Position numbers and translations under genes: made by a program
From: Paenarthrobacter sp.
Lineage (GTDB): Bacteria; Actinomycetota; Actinomycetes; Actinomycetales; Micrococcaceae
DNA length: 64,000 bases
Reading direction: 5' to 3'
Assembly: GCA_031179305.1 (NCBI GenBank)
Contig: JAPSHX010000001.1
Coordinates: 288,743-352,742, forward strand
Shown: positions 20,405 to 30,114 of the stretch, in pieces
Numbering within the stretch: the stretch's first letter is position 1
Layout: every line of letters starts with the position of its first letter
The notes under the pieces: model-generated
Told to the model about the DNA's origin: nothing
Database searches by the model: none
The model's input: only the letters and a program-made list of their open reading frames with translations

Positions 20405-21907
20405 CTATTCTCCTCGGAGTACTTCGATAGGACGGATTCGGGCGGTCAGCAACGCCGGGACCAGCGCGCCGATGATGGCTACCGTGAAGACTGCGGCGAT
20501 GCCTGCAGCGAGGACGCCGGGGGAGACGTTCGCCGTGACGGAGGTGAGCAGCTGCGACGCGCCACCGAAGGGGCCGCCTTGGCCGTCGCCTGAGAGGCCG
20601 CCGCCGGGCATCCCGCCACCAGGGACTGTGCCGTTGGGCGTGGTCCCCGCAAGCCCGCCGCCGCGCTGGGTGGTGGCCGCCGTCGTGGTGGTGTTCGAAC
20701 TTACGAGTGCCGACGCGATACCGCCGCTGGCCAGTGAAGCGATCACCGCGCCAACAACACTGCCGAGGGCAACCAAAACCAGCGACTCGAGGACGAACTG
20801 CAGGCCGATAGTGCGGTTCCGGGCACCAATGGCCTTCAAGACGCCGATTTCGCGGCGGCGCTCGCGGACCAGCATCACCATGATGAGGAGGATGATGATT
20901 CCGGCGGTGGCTAGAGCCGCAATGAAGGCGATCATCGAGATGTTCTTGACGCTGTCCAGTGAATTGACGGCGGTCTCGAGGTTGCGCTGGCCTTGCGTGA
21001 CGTCTGCCTTGTCCGTGCCGAGTGCATCCTGGACCGCAGTTTTGGTGCTGTCCACGTTCTCCATGCTGTTGACCGTGACGATCATGGTGGACAGCTCGTC
21101 CGGGGTCTCCGCCAGCGTCTGCGCTTCAGGGAGCGTCACGTACACGGCGTTGTTTCCGAAGGTGGTGCCGGCGTCGAAGATGCCTGCCACGGTGAAGGTC
21201 TTGTCCTGGATGGTGAACGTGGAGCCTACGGTCAGGCCGTTCTTCTCAGCCAGGGACGTGCCCATCAGGGCCTTCGCCTCGGATGCCGTGTAGTCGCCCA
21301 AGCCTGTTCCGTTGGTGATCTCCAGGGCCTTGCCGGTGCTGTCCACTTCGGCGCCAATGCCCGTAGCGGTGATCGGCAGGGTGCGGGTCGCTTGAGAGCC
21401 GGTGTTTCCGCTCGCGTTGTTTCGGTTTCCCAGCGTGCCGGCGTCGACGGCGGCCGTCAGGTTGGTTGTGACCGTCGCCTGCTGCCCGGCCGGACCGAAG
21501 CCGCCGCCCGGGCCTGTCTGCTGGGTGGCTCCGGTGGCTGAATCGCTGTTGCTGGTGGCGGTGGTCGCTGTCTGCACGCGCAGTGCCTTTGTGCCAACTA
21601 CTGACGTCACGTTGGCGACCGACGCCGCAGTCTCAGCCTCCGCCGTCGTGAGGGGTTCGCCGCCACCTTCGAAACCTTGGCCGCCTGCCGGATTTACCGT
21701 CAAGGTGGTACCAACGGAGGCGTTGAGCTCCTGGATCTTGGCGCCCACTGCCTGGTTGGCCACGAGCATGGCCAGTGCCAGGCCGATGGCTAGGGCCAGA
21801 ACGGCGACAACCGCCGCCGTTCTGATTTTGTTGCGGAAGGCATTGCCTACACTTCGGGCAAGGACGCTCACGTTTCTCCTCTTGACCTGCAAATTCGTTG
21901 TTCCCAC
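20405..21907 (-). CDS. FtsX-like ABC transporter permease with Gly-rich extracytoplasmic loops
   Basis: VRERRREIGVLKAIGARNRTIGLQFVLESLVLVALGSVVGA; downstream ATPase partner. Confidence 0.87.
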   Translation of the reverse strand: MGTTNLQVKRRNVSVLARSVGNAFRNKIRTAAVVAVLALAIGLALAMLVANQAVGAKIQELNASVGTTLTVNPAGGQGFEGGGEPLTTAEAETAASVANVTSVVGTKALRVQTATTATSNSDSATGATQQTGPGGGFGPAGQQATVTTNLTAAVDAGTLGNRNNASGNTGSQATRTLPITATGIGAEVDSTGKALEITNGTGLGDYTASEAKALMGTSLAEKNGLTVGSTFTIQDKTFTVAGIFDAGTTFGNNAVYVTLPEAQTLAETPDELSTMIVTVNSMENVDSTKTAVQDALGTDKADVTQGQRNLETAVNSLDSVKNISMIAFIAALATAGIIILLIMVMLVRERRREIGVLKAIGARNRTIGLQFVLESLVLVALGSVVGAVIASLASGGIASALVSSNTTTTAATTQRGGGLAGTTPNGTVPGGGMPGGGLSGDGQGGPFGGASQLLTSVTANVSPGVLAAGIAAVFTVAIIGALVPALLTARIRPIEVLRGE

Positions 21908-21989
21908 TCGACATGGGCTGCAGATCCAACACTCGTGAAGGCTGCTGTGCGGGAAGCCTGCCGAAGCTATGCGTGGGCTGTGAAAGCAA

Positions 21990-22022
21990 AAGCCCCGGCC
22001 CGCCAGTGGCGGACCGGGGCTT
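21990..22022 (-). terminator. Intrinsic terminator after the sugar ABC operon
   Basis: AAGCCCCGGCCCGCC-AGT-GGCGGACCGGGGCTT; on the minus strand followed by a short T-rich stretch (TTTTGCTTTCA). Confidence 0.8.
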
Positions 22023-22047
22023 GCTGTGAAGCGGTGTTATTTGGTGC

Positions 22048-23157
22048 TTACTTGGTGATCGGGCCGAGTACCGGATCGTCGACGTAAGCGGTCTTGACGT
22101 TCTCCACGGTGACGATCTGTGGCTCAAGGAGGTAAGCCGGGACGGTCTTGACGCCGTTGTTGTAGGAGTCCTTGTCGTTGATCTCCAGTTCCTTGCCGGC
22201 CTGGAGGTCCTTCACCATGGTGATGGCGTGCTCAACGAGCTTGCGGGTGTCCTTGTTGATGGTGGAGTACTGCTCGCCGGCCATGATCGACTTGACGGAC
22301 TCAACCTCGGAGTCCTGGCCGGTCACCACGGGGAGCGGCTTGCCGGCGGCCTTGACGGACGTCAGCACTGCACGGGCCAGGGTGTCGTTCGGGGACAGGA
22401 CGCCGTCCAGCGAAGCGCTGCCGTAGCTGCCGGTGAGGAGCGTGTCAGCACGGCGCTGGGCGTTCTCTGCCTTCCAACCCTGGGTAACAGCCTGCTCGAA
22501 CGAGGTCTGGCCGGAGACAACCTTGAGGGTGCCGTCGTCGATCTTCGGCTTTAGGACGCTCATGGCGCCGTCAAAGAAGACCTTCGCGTTGGCATCATCG
22601 GGAGAACCGGCAAAGAGCTCGATGTTGTACGGGCCGGACGGCTTCTTGGCCATCATGCCGTCCAACAGCGCCTGGCCCTGGAGCTCACCAACCTTGAAGT
22701 TGTCGTACGCCACGTAGTAATCCACGTTCTCGGTGTTGAGAAGCAGGCGGTCGTAGGCAATGACTGTGGCGCCGGAGTCCTTGGCCTGCTTGAGCTGCGT
22801 ACCCAGCTGGGCGCCGTCGATGGCTCCCACGATGATCACCTTGGCACCCTTGGTGACCATGGCGCTGATCTGGTTCTGCTGCTCGGACACGCCGCCGTTG
22901 GCGAACTGGACGTCGGGCTTGAACCCGGCGCTGCTGAGGCCATCGTTGAACAGCTTCTCCGCGAGGACCCAGTTTTCACTGGTCTTCTGCGGAAGTGCGA
23001 CGCCGATCATTGAGTCCTTGGGGAACGCTTCCCCGCCTGCTGTGCTGCTGCTTGAGCCGCTGTCAGTGCGGCCGCAGGCTGTCAGCGCCAGTGCCGCGAT
23101 GGCAGCGACTGCTGCTGCCTTTCCTGCTTTACCAAACATTCGCATATCTTGGTTCAC
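22048..23157 (-). CDS. Multiple-monosaccharide ABC transporter substrate-binding lipoprotein (ChvE-like)
   Basis: Lipobox ALALTACG; GVALPQKTSENWVLAEKLFNDGL...AYDRLLLNTENVDYYVAYDNFKVGELQG. Confidence 0.87.
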   Translation of the reverse strand: MNQDMRMFGKAGKAAAVAAIAALALTACGRTDSGSSSSTAGGEAFPKDSMIGVALPQKTSENWVLAEKLFNDGLSSAGFKPDVQFANGGVSEQQNQISAMVTKGAKVIIVGAIDGAQLGTQLKQAKDSGATVIAYDRLLLNTENVDYYVAYDNFKVGELQGQALLDGMMAKKPSGPYNIELFAGSPDDANAKVFFDGAMSVLKPKIDDGTLKVVSGQTSFEQAVTQGWKAENAQRRADTLLTGSYGSASLDGVLSPNDTLARAVLTSVKAAGKPLPVVTGQDSEVESVKSIMAGEQYSTINKDTRKLVEHAITMVKDLQAGKELEINDKDSYNNGVKTVPAYLLEPQIVTVENVKTAYVDDPVLGPITK

Positions 23158-23198
23158 TTTCTGTGTGGGTGGGGTGGAGCGAGTCTGTTGGAAACCGG

Positions 23199-24467
23199 TC
23201 AGGATTCCTTGGAGATGACCTCTTTGGTGGAGGTGGTTTCATCGGGCTTGATGTCACTGTTGCGCTGGAAGTTCTGCATCAGCAGGCCGGTGATGGACCT
23301 CTTGCCCTGGGACTTGTTGTAGACATCGAAGGCCACTGCGGCCAGGAGAACCAGGCCCTTGATGATCTGGGTAAGGTCGGCGCCAACACCGAGGAGCTGG
23401 AGACCGTTGTTGAGGACGGCCATCACCAGGCCACCGACGATCGAGCCGATGACGGTACCAACACCACCGGTGACGGCGGCGCCACCGATGAAGACAGCTG
23501 CGATCGCGTCAAGCTCCCAACCGACACCATCGAACGGGCCGGAGGCTGTAGAACGGCCAACGAAGATCATGCCGGCCAGGCCGGCCAGGATGGACATGTT
23601 CATCATGACCAGAAAGTTGACCTTCTTGGACTGCACGCCGGAGAGTTCGGCTGCGTGGCGGTTGCCACCCACGGCGTAGACGTGACGGCCCAAGACCGTC
23701 TTGTCGGCGACGAATCCGTAAATGAGGACCAGCACGGCCAGGATCAGGCCGGGAATGGGGAAGGAAGTTCCGGGGCGGCCTGTAGCGAACAGGTACGTCG
23801 CGTAGAGGATGGCACCGCAGATCAGGACCAGCTTGGTGACCTCAACCCAAAGCTCGGGAACGTCGGCACCCAGTGCTTTGCTGGAGGCCCGGGCACGGAG
23901 GGACATGATGACTACCAGTGCGGCAGCTACCAGGCCGATAAGCAGCGTTAGGTTGTTGAAGCCCGTGTCCGGTCCTATTTCCGGAAGGTAGCCTGAGCCG
24001 AGGAACTGGAAGTCGGCGGGCACCGGGATCGTGTTGGACTTACCCACGAACTGGTTGAACCCACGGAAGAGGAGCATGCCCGCCAGCGTCACGATGAAGG
24101 CAGGGATACCCACATACGCTGTCCATAGCCCTTGCCAGGCACCGATCACCGCGCCCAAGAGCAGGCCGAACAGGACACCCATGTACCAGGGGAGGCCCCA
24201 GTCCCGCATGGCGAGAGCTACTGAAACTCCCACGAACGCTGCGACGGAACCCACGGACAGGTCGATATGGCCGGCAATGATGACCAGGACCATGCCGATC
24301 GCGAGGATCAGGATGTAGGAGTTGCCGTTGAACAGGTTGATCACGTTGCCGGGCGTCAGGGTGCGACCGTCCGTGAAGATCTGGAAGAAGACGATAAGTG
24401 CCACCAGGGCGAAGATCATGCCGAACTGGCGGGTATTGCCACCAAATAGCTTCTTGAGCGCGTTCAT
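23199..24467 (-). CDS. Sugar ABC transporter permease (MmsB/GguB/XylH-like)
   Basis: NLFNGNSYILILAIGMVLVIIAGHIDLSVGSVAAFVG...YAVGGNRHAAELSGV. Confidence 0.9.
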   Translation of the reverse strand: MNALKKLFGGNTRQFGMIFALVALIVFFQIFTDGRTLTPGNVINLFNGNSYILILAIGMVLVIIAGHIDLSVGSVAAFVGVSVALAMRDWGLPWYMGVLFGLLLGAVIGAWQGLWTAYVGIPAFIVTLAGMLLFRGFNQFVGKSNTIPVPADFQFLGSGYLPEIGPDTGFNNLTLLIGLVAAALVVIMSLRARASSKALGADVPELWVEVTKLVLICGAILYATYLFATGRPGTSFPIPGLILAVLVLIYGFVADKTVLGRHVYAVGGNRHAAELSGVQSKKVNFLVMMNMSILAGLAGMIFVGRSTASGPFDGVGWELDAIAAVFIGGAAVTGGVGTVIGSIVGGLVMAVLNNGLQLLGVGADLTQIIKGLVLLAAVAFDVYNKSQGKRSITGLLMQNFQRNSDIKPDETTSTKEVISKES

Positions 24468-24512
24468 TGTTTTGGTCCTTGTGTCAGGAAGGGGCGGGGC
24501 GGGGCCAAAGGG

Positions 24513-26069
24513 TCAGGCTGCTTTGCGGGCGGACGTCATAAGCTTCATCAGGCTTTCCTGGCTCGCTTCGTTCTTGTCCAGGACGCCTGTGATGGCGCCT
24601 TCAAAGATGGTGTAGATGCGGTCGGACAGGCCCAGAAGCTCAGGAAGCTCCGAGGAAATGACAATCACTCCCTTGCCTTGGTTCGCCAGCTTCTGGATGA
24701 TGCCGTAGATCTCGTACTTGGCGCCGACGTCAATGCCACGTGTGGGTTCGTCCAGGATCAGGAGATCCGGATCTGTGAACATCCATTTGGCCAGGACCAC
24801 CTTCTGCTGGTTGCCGCCGGAAAGCTTGGCAACGCCTTCTTCAACGGAAGGGGTCTTGGTCCGCAGCGACTTCCGATACTCCTCTGCAACCGTGAACTCC
24901 TTGCGGGTGTCCACCACCGTGTAGTTGCTGATGGCTCGGAGGTTTGCCGCCACCGTGGTGGTCTTGATGTCATCCAGGAGGTTGAGCCCAAGCGACTTGC
25001 GGTCCTCGGTGACATAGCCGAGTCCGGCGTCGATCGCTTGGCGAACGGTGCGCAGGTTGACTGGCTTGCCGTCCTTGTAGACCTGGCCCTTGATGAACCG
25101 GCCGTAGGAATGCCCAAACAGCGAGCGGGCCAGTTCCGTGCGGCCTGCCCCCATGAGCCCGGCGAACCCGACGATTTCACCGCGGCGTACGAAGAAATTG
25201 GAGCCTTTGCAGATCAGGCGGTCCTGGATCTGCGGGTGCCCAACGGTCCAGTCCTTCACCTCGAAGAAGACCTCGCCAATCTTGGGTTCGTGATCCGGGA
25301 AGCGGGACTCGAGCGTCCTGCCCACCATGCCCTTGATGATGCGGTCCTCATCCACGCCGTCACGCTTGACGTTCAGCGTTTCGATTGACTTACCGTCACG
25401 GATGATGGTGATCTCGTCAGCGATCTGTTCGATCTCATTGAGCTTGTGGGAAATGATGATGGACGTTATCCCGCGGCCCTTGAGGCCAAGGATCAGGTCC
25501 AGCAAGTGCTGGGAGTCCGATTCATTCAGCGCGGCCGTGGGCTCATCCAGGATCAGGAGCTTCACGGACTTGTTCAGGGCCTTGGCGATCTCCACCAATT
25601 GCTGCTTGCCAACGCCGATTTCCTTGATAGGGGTATCAGGGTCTTCACGAAGCCCCACTCGGGCCAGCAGCTCGGTTGAGCGCTTGCGGGCTTCGGCCCA
25701 GTCGATGACGCCCCACTTGGTGGGTTCGTTACCGAGGAAGATGTTCTCCATGATGGACAGTTCCGGGATCAGCGCCAGTTCCTGGTGAATGATCACGATC
25801 CCGGCCGCTTCACTGGCCCGGATGTCCTTGAACTGCTGGGTTTCGGCTTGGTACACGATGTCACCCGTGTAGCTGCCGTAGGGATAAACGCCGGAAAGAA
25901 CCTTCATCAAGGTGGATTTCCCAGCGCCGTTCTCACCGCAAATAGCGTGGATTTCGCCGGCCTTTACGCGCAGGCTCACATTCGACAAGGCCTTCACTCC
26001 AGGGAATTCCTTGGTGATGGAACGCATCTCCAAAAGGATGGGTTCACCTTGCGTGCCGAGGGTTGTCAT
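24513..26069 (-). CDS. Sugar ABC transporter ATPase, two nucleotide-binding domains (MmsA/GguA/XylG-like)
   Basis: [27 protein letters not shown] and C-terminal [36 protein letters not shown]. Confidence 0.92.
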   Translation of the reverse strand: MTTLGTQGEPILLEMRSITKEFPGVKALSNVSLRVKAGEIHAICGENGAGKSTLMKVLSGVYPYGSYTGDIVYQAETQQFKDIRASEAAGIVIIHQELALIPELSIMENIFLGNEPTKWGVIDWAEARKRSTELLARVGLREDPDTPIKEIGVGKQQLVEIAKALNKSVKLLILDEPTAALNESDSQHLLDLILGLKGRGITSIIISHKLNEIEQIADEITIIRDGKSIETLNVKRDGVDEDRIIKGMVGRTLESRFPDHEPKIGEVFFEVKDWTVGHPQIQDRLICKGSNFFVRRGEIVGFAGLMGAGRTELARSLFGHSYGRFIKGQVYKDGKPVNLRTVRQAIDAGLGYVTEDRKSLGLNLLDDIKTTTVAANLRAISNYTVVDTRKEFTVAEEYRKSLRTKTPSVEEGVAKLSGGNQQKVVLAKWMFTDPDLLILDEPTRGIDVGAKYEIYGIIQKLANQGKGVIVISSELPELLGLSDRIYTIFEGAITGVLDKNEASQESLMKLMTSARKAA

Positions 26070-26162
26070 CAGCCCTTACGCCTCCAATGCATGACTTCGT
26101 TGTCGGCTCCGCAAACGTCGGAGCTGTCTGATGAGAAAGTAAACTGGATCACGGGCCTTGTC

Positions 26163-26180
26163 GTCAAGACTTGAACGCAA
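26163..26180. promoter_or_regulatory. Candidate ROK operator upstream of the sugar ABC operon
   Basis: GTCAAGACTTGAACGCAA; matches 16 of 18 positions of 27423-27440 upstream of the ROK gene. Confidence 0.6.
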
Positions 26181-26199
26181 GACCCTGCTAACAATTTCG

Positions 26200-27390
26200 T
26201 TACCTGCCGGTAATTCCAGCGTGTTGGAACACGAGGGCCGCTGCGCCAAGAGCCTCTGCCCGCGCCCCCAACGAGGACATGGCGAGGTGCGTCGTTTCAC
26301 CCACCACGGGCACGGCATGCCGCACCAGGCCTCGACGGATGGGGTCCAGCAGCAGGTCGCCTAGTCCCGCAAGGGGTCCTCCGACAACGATCACTTCAGG
26401 GTTGATCAAGTTGGAAACGTTGCCCAAGGCGCGGCCCACTGCCAAGCCTGCATCGTCAACCACGCGCTGGGTCGCGGAGTCTCCGGCCAAGCAGTTGCGG
26501 ACAATGTCCTGCGGAGTCAGCAGCCTCTCCTGCCCGCGACCCAGCAGCTCAATCATGGTGGTGGTTGAGGCAATGGTTTCCAGGCATCCGCGGTTGCCAC
26601 AGCGGCATACCAGTCCATGTTCATGGATGGTTGCATGGCCGATTTCACCGGTGATGCCCACGTTCCCGTAGTAGGGAAGTCCATTAAGGATCAGCCCTGC
26701 ACCGATGCCCGAGCCGATCTTGAGAAACATGAGGTTCGAGACCCCGCTATGCGGTCCCCACGTTACCTCGGACAAGGCGCCGAGATTGGCGTCGTTGTCA
26801 ACAAAGACGGGACAGTTGAGCGCTTCCTCCAAGCGATGAAGTATGTCGATTCCCACCCACTCCGGGAGGATGGCGCCTTGGGCGACCGTGCCTGTGCGGC
26901 GGTCGATTGGCCCCGGAATACCGGCACCTGCTCCCACTACTGCGGTGCGATCGATGTCGTTTTCGCTCAGGAGCCGGTCAAGGAGGGGTACTGCGGCGGC
27001 GATCCCCTCTTCCGCTTGGTGACCCAGGGGCAGCTCTATGTAATCCTCGGCGATCACGTGGTAGCCGAGCGATGCCAACACCACCCTCAGGTGCCGGCGC
27101 CCGAAGTCGATTCCGACGGCGACAGCACCGTTGCTGTTCAGCCTCACGTTGGTTGCCCGGCGCCCGGAACTGGTGGTCGGCTCGGTGGAAACCAGTCCGG
27201 CGTCCTGCATGATTTTCACGATGTTGGAGATGGTGGCGGTGGAAAGTCCGGTCTGCCGGGAAAGCTCCGCTTGCGTGGACGGCCCGCTCAGCAAACATTC
27301 GATGATGCGCTGCTGGTTGAGGTGGCGGAGCGCGGACTGCGAGCCGGGCTTTCTTGGATGGCTCTTCGTTGAGCGCTGCGTAGCGGGCAT
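26200..27390 (-). CDS. ROK family transcriptional regulator (sugar-responsive)
   Basis: N-terminal HTH (LNQQRIIECLLSGPSTQAELSRQTGLSTATISNIV) plus ROK domain (GHATIHEHGLVCRCGNRGCLETIAS). Confidence 0.9.
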   Translation of the reverse strand: MPATQRSTKSHPRKPGSQSALRHLNQQRIIECLLSGPSTQAELSRQTGLSTATISNIVKIMQDAGLVSTEPTTSSGRRATNVRLNSNGAVAVGIDFGRRHLRVVLASLGYHVIAEDYIELPLGHQAEEGIAAAVPLLDRLLSENDIDRTAVVGAGAGIPGPIDRRTGTVAQGAILPEWVGIDILHRLEEALNCPVFVDNDANLGALSEVTWGPHSGVSNLMFLKIGSGIGAGLILNGLPYYGNVGITGEIGHATIHEHGLVCRCGNRGCLETIASTTTMIELLGRGQERLLTPQDIVRNCLAGDSATQRVVDDAGLAVGRALGNVSNLINPEVIVVGGPLAGLGDLLLDPIRRGLVRHAVPVVGETTHLAMSSLGARAEALGAAALVFQHAGITGR

Positions 27391-27422
27391 GACAAGAAGA
27401 TTGCCCCACAAGCCTTGTTGTA

Positions 27423-27440
27423 GTCAAGAAGTGAACGCAA
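27423..27440. promoter_or_regulatory. Candidate ROK auto-operator
   Basis: GTCAAGAAGTGAACGCAA, 33 bp upstream of the ROK start codon. Confidence 0.6.
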
Positions 27441-27494
27441 CGAGTCAACGCTGCCCGACATACTCCAACGCAAGAACAAGGGCTACGTACCCCC

Positions 27495-27558
27495 TGTGGG
27501 GCCCACTCTGCGCTCTATGAACCCATGTTTGCCTGCAGAGCGGGCCCCGCAACGCAGG
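27495..27558. repeat. Solitary copy of a 64-bp repeat unit related to the tandem array at 1-219; contains a long inverted repeat
   Basis: TGTGGGGCC...GGGCCCCGCAACGCAGG, same ends and same 64-bp length as unit 3-66; internal arms GGGGCCCACTCTGC (27498-27511) and GCAGAGCGGGCCCC (27535-27548) pair with one mismatch. Confidence 0.8.
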
Positions 27559-27694
27559 GGTGTGTGCATTGCGTCCCGATCCGGAGGCCCCCGGGTCCAA
27601 TTGCCTCACCCGATGCGTGGGTGCCGCACCTAGGCTGGAAGCAAGAAACGTCCCGGGCCCGTGTACGAGGCCCTCGGCAACAGGAGAAACGAAG

Positions 27695-28504
27695 GTGGTA
27701 ATGATGCTGCTCTCAGTCCTACAGGCGAACGCTTCCGTCATGGACGTTGAGGCGAACCTGCGCACAATAGACGACGCCGCGCAGCGCGCCGCCCAAGCCG
27801 GGGCCGGGCTGCTCCTCACTCCGGAGCTGTTCCCTGTGGGCTACGCACCCTTGCGCCTCCACGTCGAACTGGACCCGTCCACGCTCCCCGGCATCCGTGA
27901 ACGGCTGGCCGGGATCGCCCGGACCAACGGCATTGGCTTGGTGTACAGCCTTCCGGCGCCGGCAGCGGGAAGCGAAGGAAGCTGGCACATCACCGCCACC
28001 CTCCTCGACGCCGAAGGCAACGAGGTCCTCAACTACGCCAAGGTGCACCTCTTCGGTCCGGAGGAGCACAAAGCGTTCGTCGGCGCCCAAGAACCTCCCG
28101 CCGTCGTGGATTTCAACGGGATCCGCACATCGATGCTGATTTGCTACGACGTCGAGTTCCCGGAAGCCGTGCGTGCCGCTGCCACAAGAGGTGCCGAACT
28201 CCTGCTGGTGCCAACTGCCCTTTCCGCCGGTTTCGACAACGTGCCGCAGGTCCTGATCCGTGCCCGCGCATTGGAGAGCCAACTCAACGTGGCCTACGCC
28301 AACCACAGTGGGCACGAGGACATCTACAACTTCCTGGGCGGTAGCGTTGTTGCCGGACCAGACGGATCGTTGCTTGCCGCTGCGGGGGAGTCCGCCACGC
28401 TGTTGTTCGCAGAGGTCGGCACGGACACAGTAAAAGCGGCACGCGAAGAAGTCCCGTACCTGCGCGAACGCCGGCCGGAGCTCTACGAGGAGTGGGACAG
28501 CTAG
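27695..28504 (+). CDS. Nitrilase-superfamily carbon-nitrogen hydrolase (5-aminovaleramidase DavA-like by context)
   Basis: Glu-Lys-Cys type motifs: LLLTPELFPVGY, NYAKVHLFGPEEHK, SMLICYDVEFPEAVR. Start among GTG 27695 / ATG 27701 / ATG 27704 is uncertain. Confidence 0.8.
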   Translation: MVMMLLSVLQANASVMDVEANLRTIDDAAQRAAQAGAGLLLTPELFPVGYAPLRLHVELDPSTLPGIRERLAGIARTNGIGLVYSLPAPAAGSEGSWHITATLLDAEGNEVLNYAKVHLFGPEEHKAFVGAQEPPAVVDFNGIRTSMLICYDVEFPEAVRAAATRGAELLLVPTALSAGFDNVPQVLIRARALESQLNVAYANHSGHEDIYNFLGGSVVAGPDGSLLAAAGESATLLFAEVGTDTVKAAREEVPYLRERRPELYEEWDS

Positions 28505-30114
28505 TCGCCCGTCGAATCACCGGAAAGGCCGGCGACCAGCTCATCCACGTACTGCAAAGCAAACCACAACTCGGCCCGAACCTGTGCCTGGTTGAGGTCC
28601 ATGTCCAGCAGCTCGCCGAGCACGCCGATCTGCCGCCGAACGCTGTTGCGGTGCAGCCCCAGTAGCTTGGCCGAGCCGTCCCAGCTGCCATTTTCGCTGA
28701 GCCAACCGTGCAAAACGGCAAGGAGCGGGTCCCGGCGGTCCGGTTCAAGCGCGAGCACGGGGGCAAGGAATCGTTCGGCCAGCATGGTCCCGGCTTCGCG
28801 TCCCAACAGTCCTGTGACAGACCACGTGACTTCGTCAACGCGAGCACTCTTCCCGGTGGTCACCACGCGGCTACGCAGGGAGTTCGCCCGTTGGTAGGCG
28901 GCCTGGAGCCCCAGGAGTTCCGTCGGCTCGCCAATCACCAGCCGCCAGCCCAGCTTCTCCACATCGGAGAGCAGCGAGTCATCCACCTTCAGCCGGGTAA
29001 TGGCAGCGAAGCCGTAGTCTGTGAGCTCCACCAGCTTGGTGTCGAAAAGCCTCCGCCACTGCAGCAGCTCACGGACCGGCCCATCGTCTGCCGCGCCGTT
29101 CACCCTGATGCCCTGCACCACCCGCAGCTGTGCCGAACGGGTGGAGGACAAGCTCTGTGCCAGCAGGTCTTTGAGCCCGTTGACGTGTTTAGTGCCACCC
29201 GACGCAAGCGAATCCGGGTGCAACAGTACAGCCGTAGCCAGCTGGCTCGGTGCCAACGAGCCACTGGTCCGCTGCCTCACCAACAACTCCAGCAAGCCCA
29301 CGGCCGACTGCACCACATTGTTCTGCGCAGGCGTCAGCGGCGCATCCGAGCCGAGAATCAAGGCGCCAAGGTTGGCGTCCTTGGTGCTACGCAACGGGTG
29401 CCCGAACACCAGCGCCGAACCTGGCTGTTCGAAACCGTCCATCTCCACCCGCGGACCGCTGCCGGACAGCAACCGCTCCAGCAGAGGACCCAACAAGGAA
29501 TGCTCGACGCCGCTGCTGCCGCCGGCGTTGTGCCCCCGGGCACGGACTCGTCCGTCAGCGCCCACGAGAACAGCCCATACGGGCACCCTCTGGACCAGGG
29601 CCGCCAAAAGTTCATGTTCCGGCCGGGGGGACAGGACCGCCCGCATGAGTTGGCGGTTTGTCTCGGCCAGTTGCCGGAAGACCCTCGCGTTGTCAGTCTC
29701 CAGGAGCTGCGAGAACTCCAAGCCGATCGCCGCGAAAGGCACAGACTCCGGTACCTCGAACAAGGTGAGGTTGTGCTTGCGGCAAGCGTCCAGCAGGACG
29801 TCCGGGACGGCGTCGAAATAGGGTCTGATCCCGAAACCGAGCGCCGCAACTTTTGCACCCACTAGCCGCCGCACGTAGGCATCCACCTTGGCCGCCGAGC
29901 CACCCTTCCCAAGGAAAGGCAGCCCGGCGGTGAGGAGGAACTCGCCCTCCGGCAGGTACGGCGTGGGGTCTTCGAGCTCACTCGGTTCCACCCACCGCAG
30001 CAGCGAGGCGCCACTGCCGCCGTCGTGAAGCATTTTCAACTCCGGCGGCAACTGCTCCAGGAACTGTTCGAGCGTGACGAAACTCAGGCGGGCGGTTGCG
30101 GGCTCAGGCGACAT
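28501..30114 (-). CDS. PucR family transcriptional regulator
   Basis: N-terminal PucR-like domain and C-terminal HTH (LLAVLHGWLSENGSWDGSAKLLGLHRNSVRRQIGVLGELLDMDLNQAQVRAELWFAL). Confidence 0.85.
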   Translation of the reverse strand: MSPEPATARLSFVTLEQFLEQLPPELKMLHDGGSGASLLRWVEPSELEDPTPYLPEGEFLLTAGLPFLGKGGSAAKVDAYVRRLVGAKVAALGFGIRPYFDAVPDVLLDACRKHNLTLFEVPESVPFAAIGLEFSQLLETDNARVFRQLAETNRQLMRAVLSPRPEHELLAALVQRVPVWAVLVGADGRVRARGHNAGGSSGVEHSLLGPLLERLLSGSGPRVEMDGFEQPGSALVFGHPLRSTKDANLGALILGSDAPLTPAQNNVVQSAVGLLELLVRQRTSGSLAPSQLATAVLLHPDSLASGGTKHVNGLKDLLAQSLSSTRSAQLRVVQGIRVNGAADDGPVRELLQWRRLFDTKLVELTDYGFAAITRLKVDDSLLSDVEKLGWRLVIGEPTELLGLQAAYQRANSLRSRVVTTGKSARVDEVTWSVTGLLGREAGTMLAERFLAPVLALEPDRRDPLLAVLHGWLSENGSWDGSAKLLGLHRNSVRRQIGVLGELLDMDLNQAQVRAELWFALQYVDELVAGLSGDSTGD

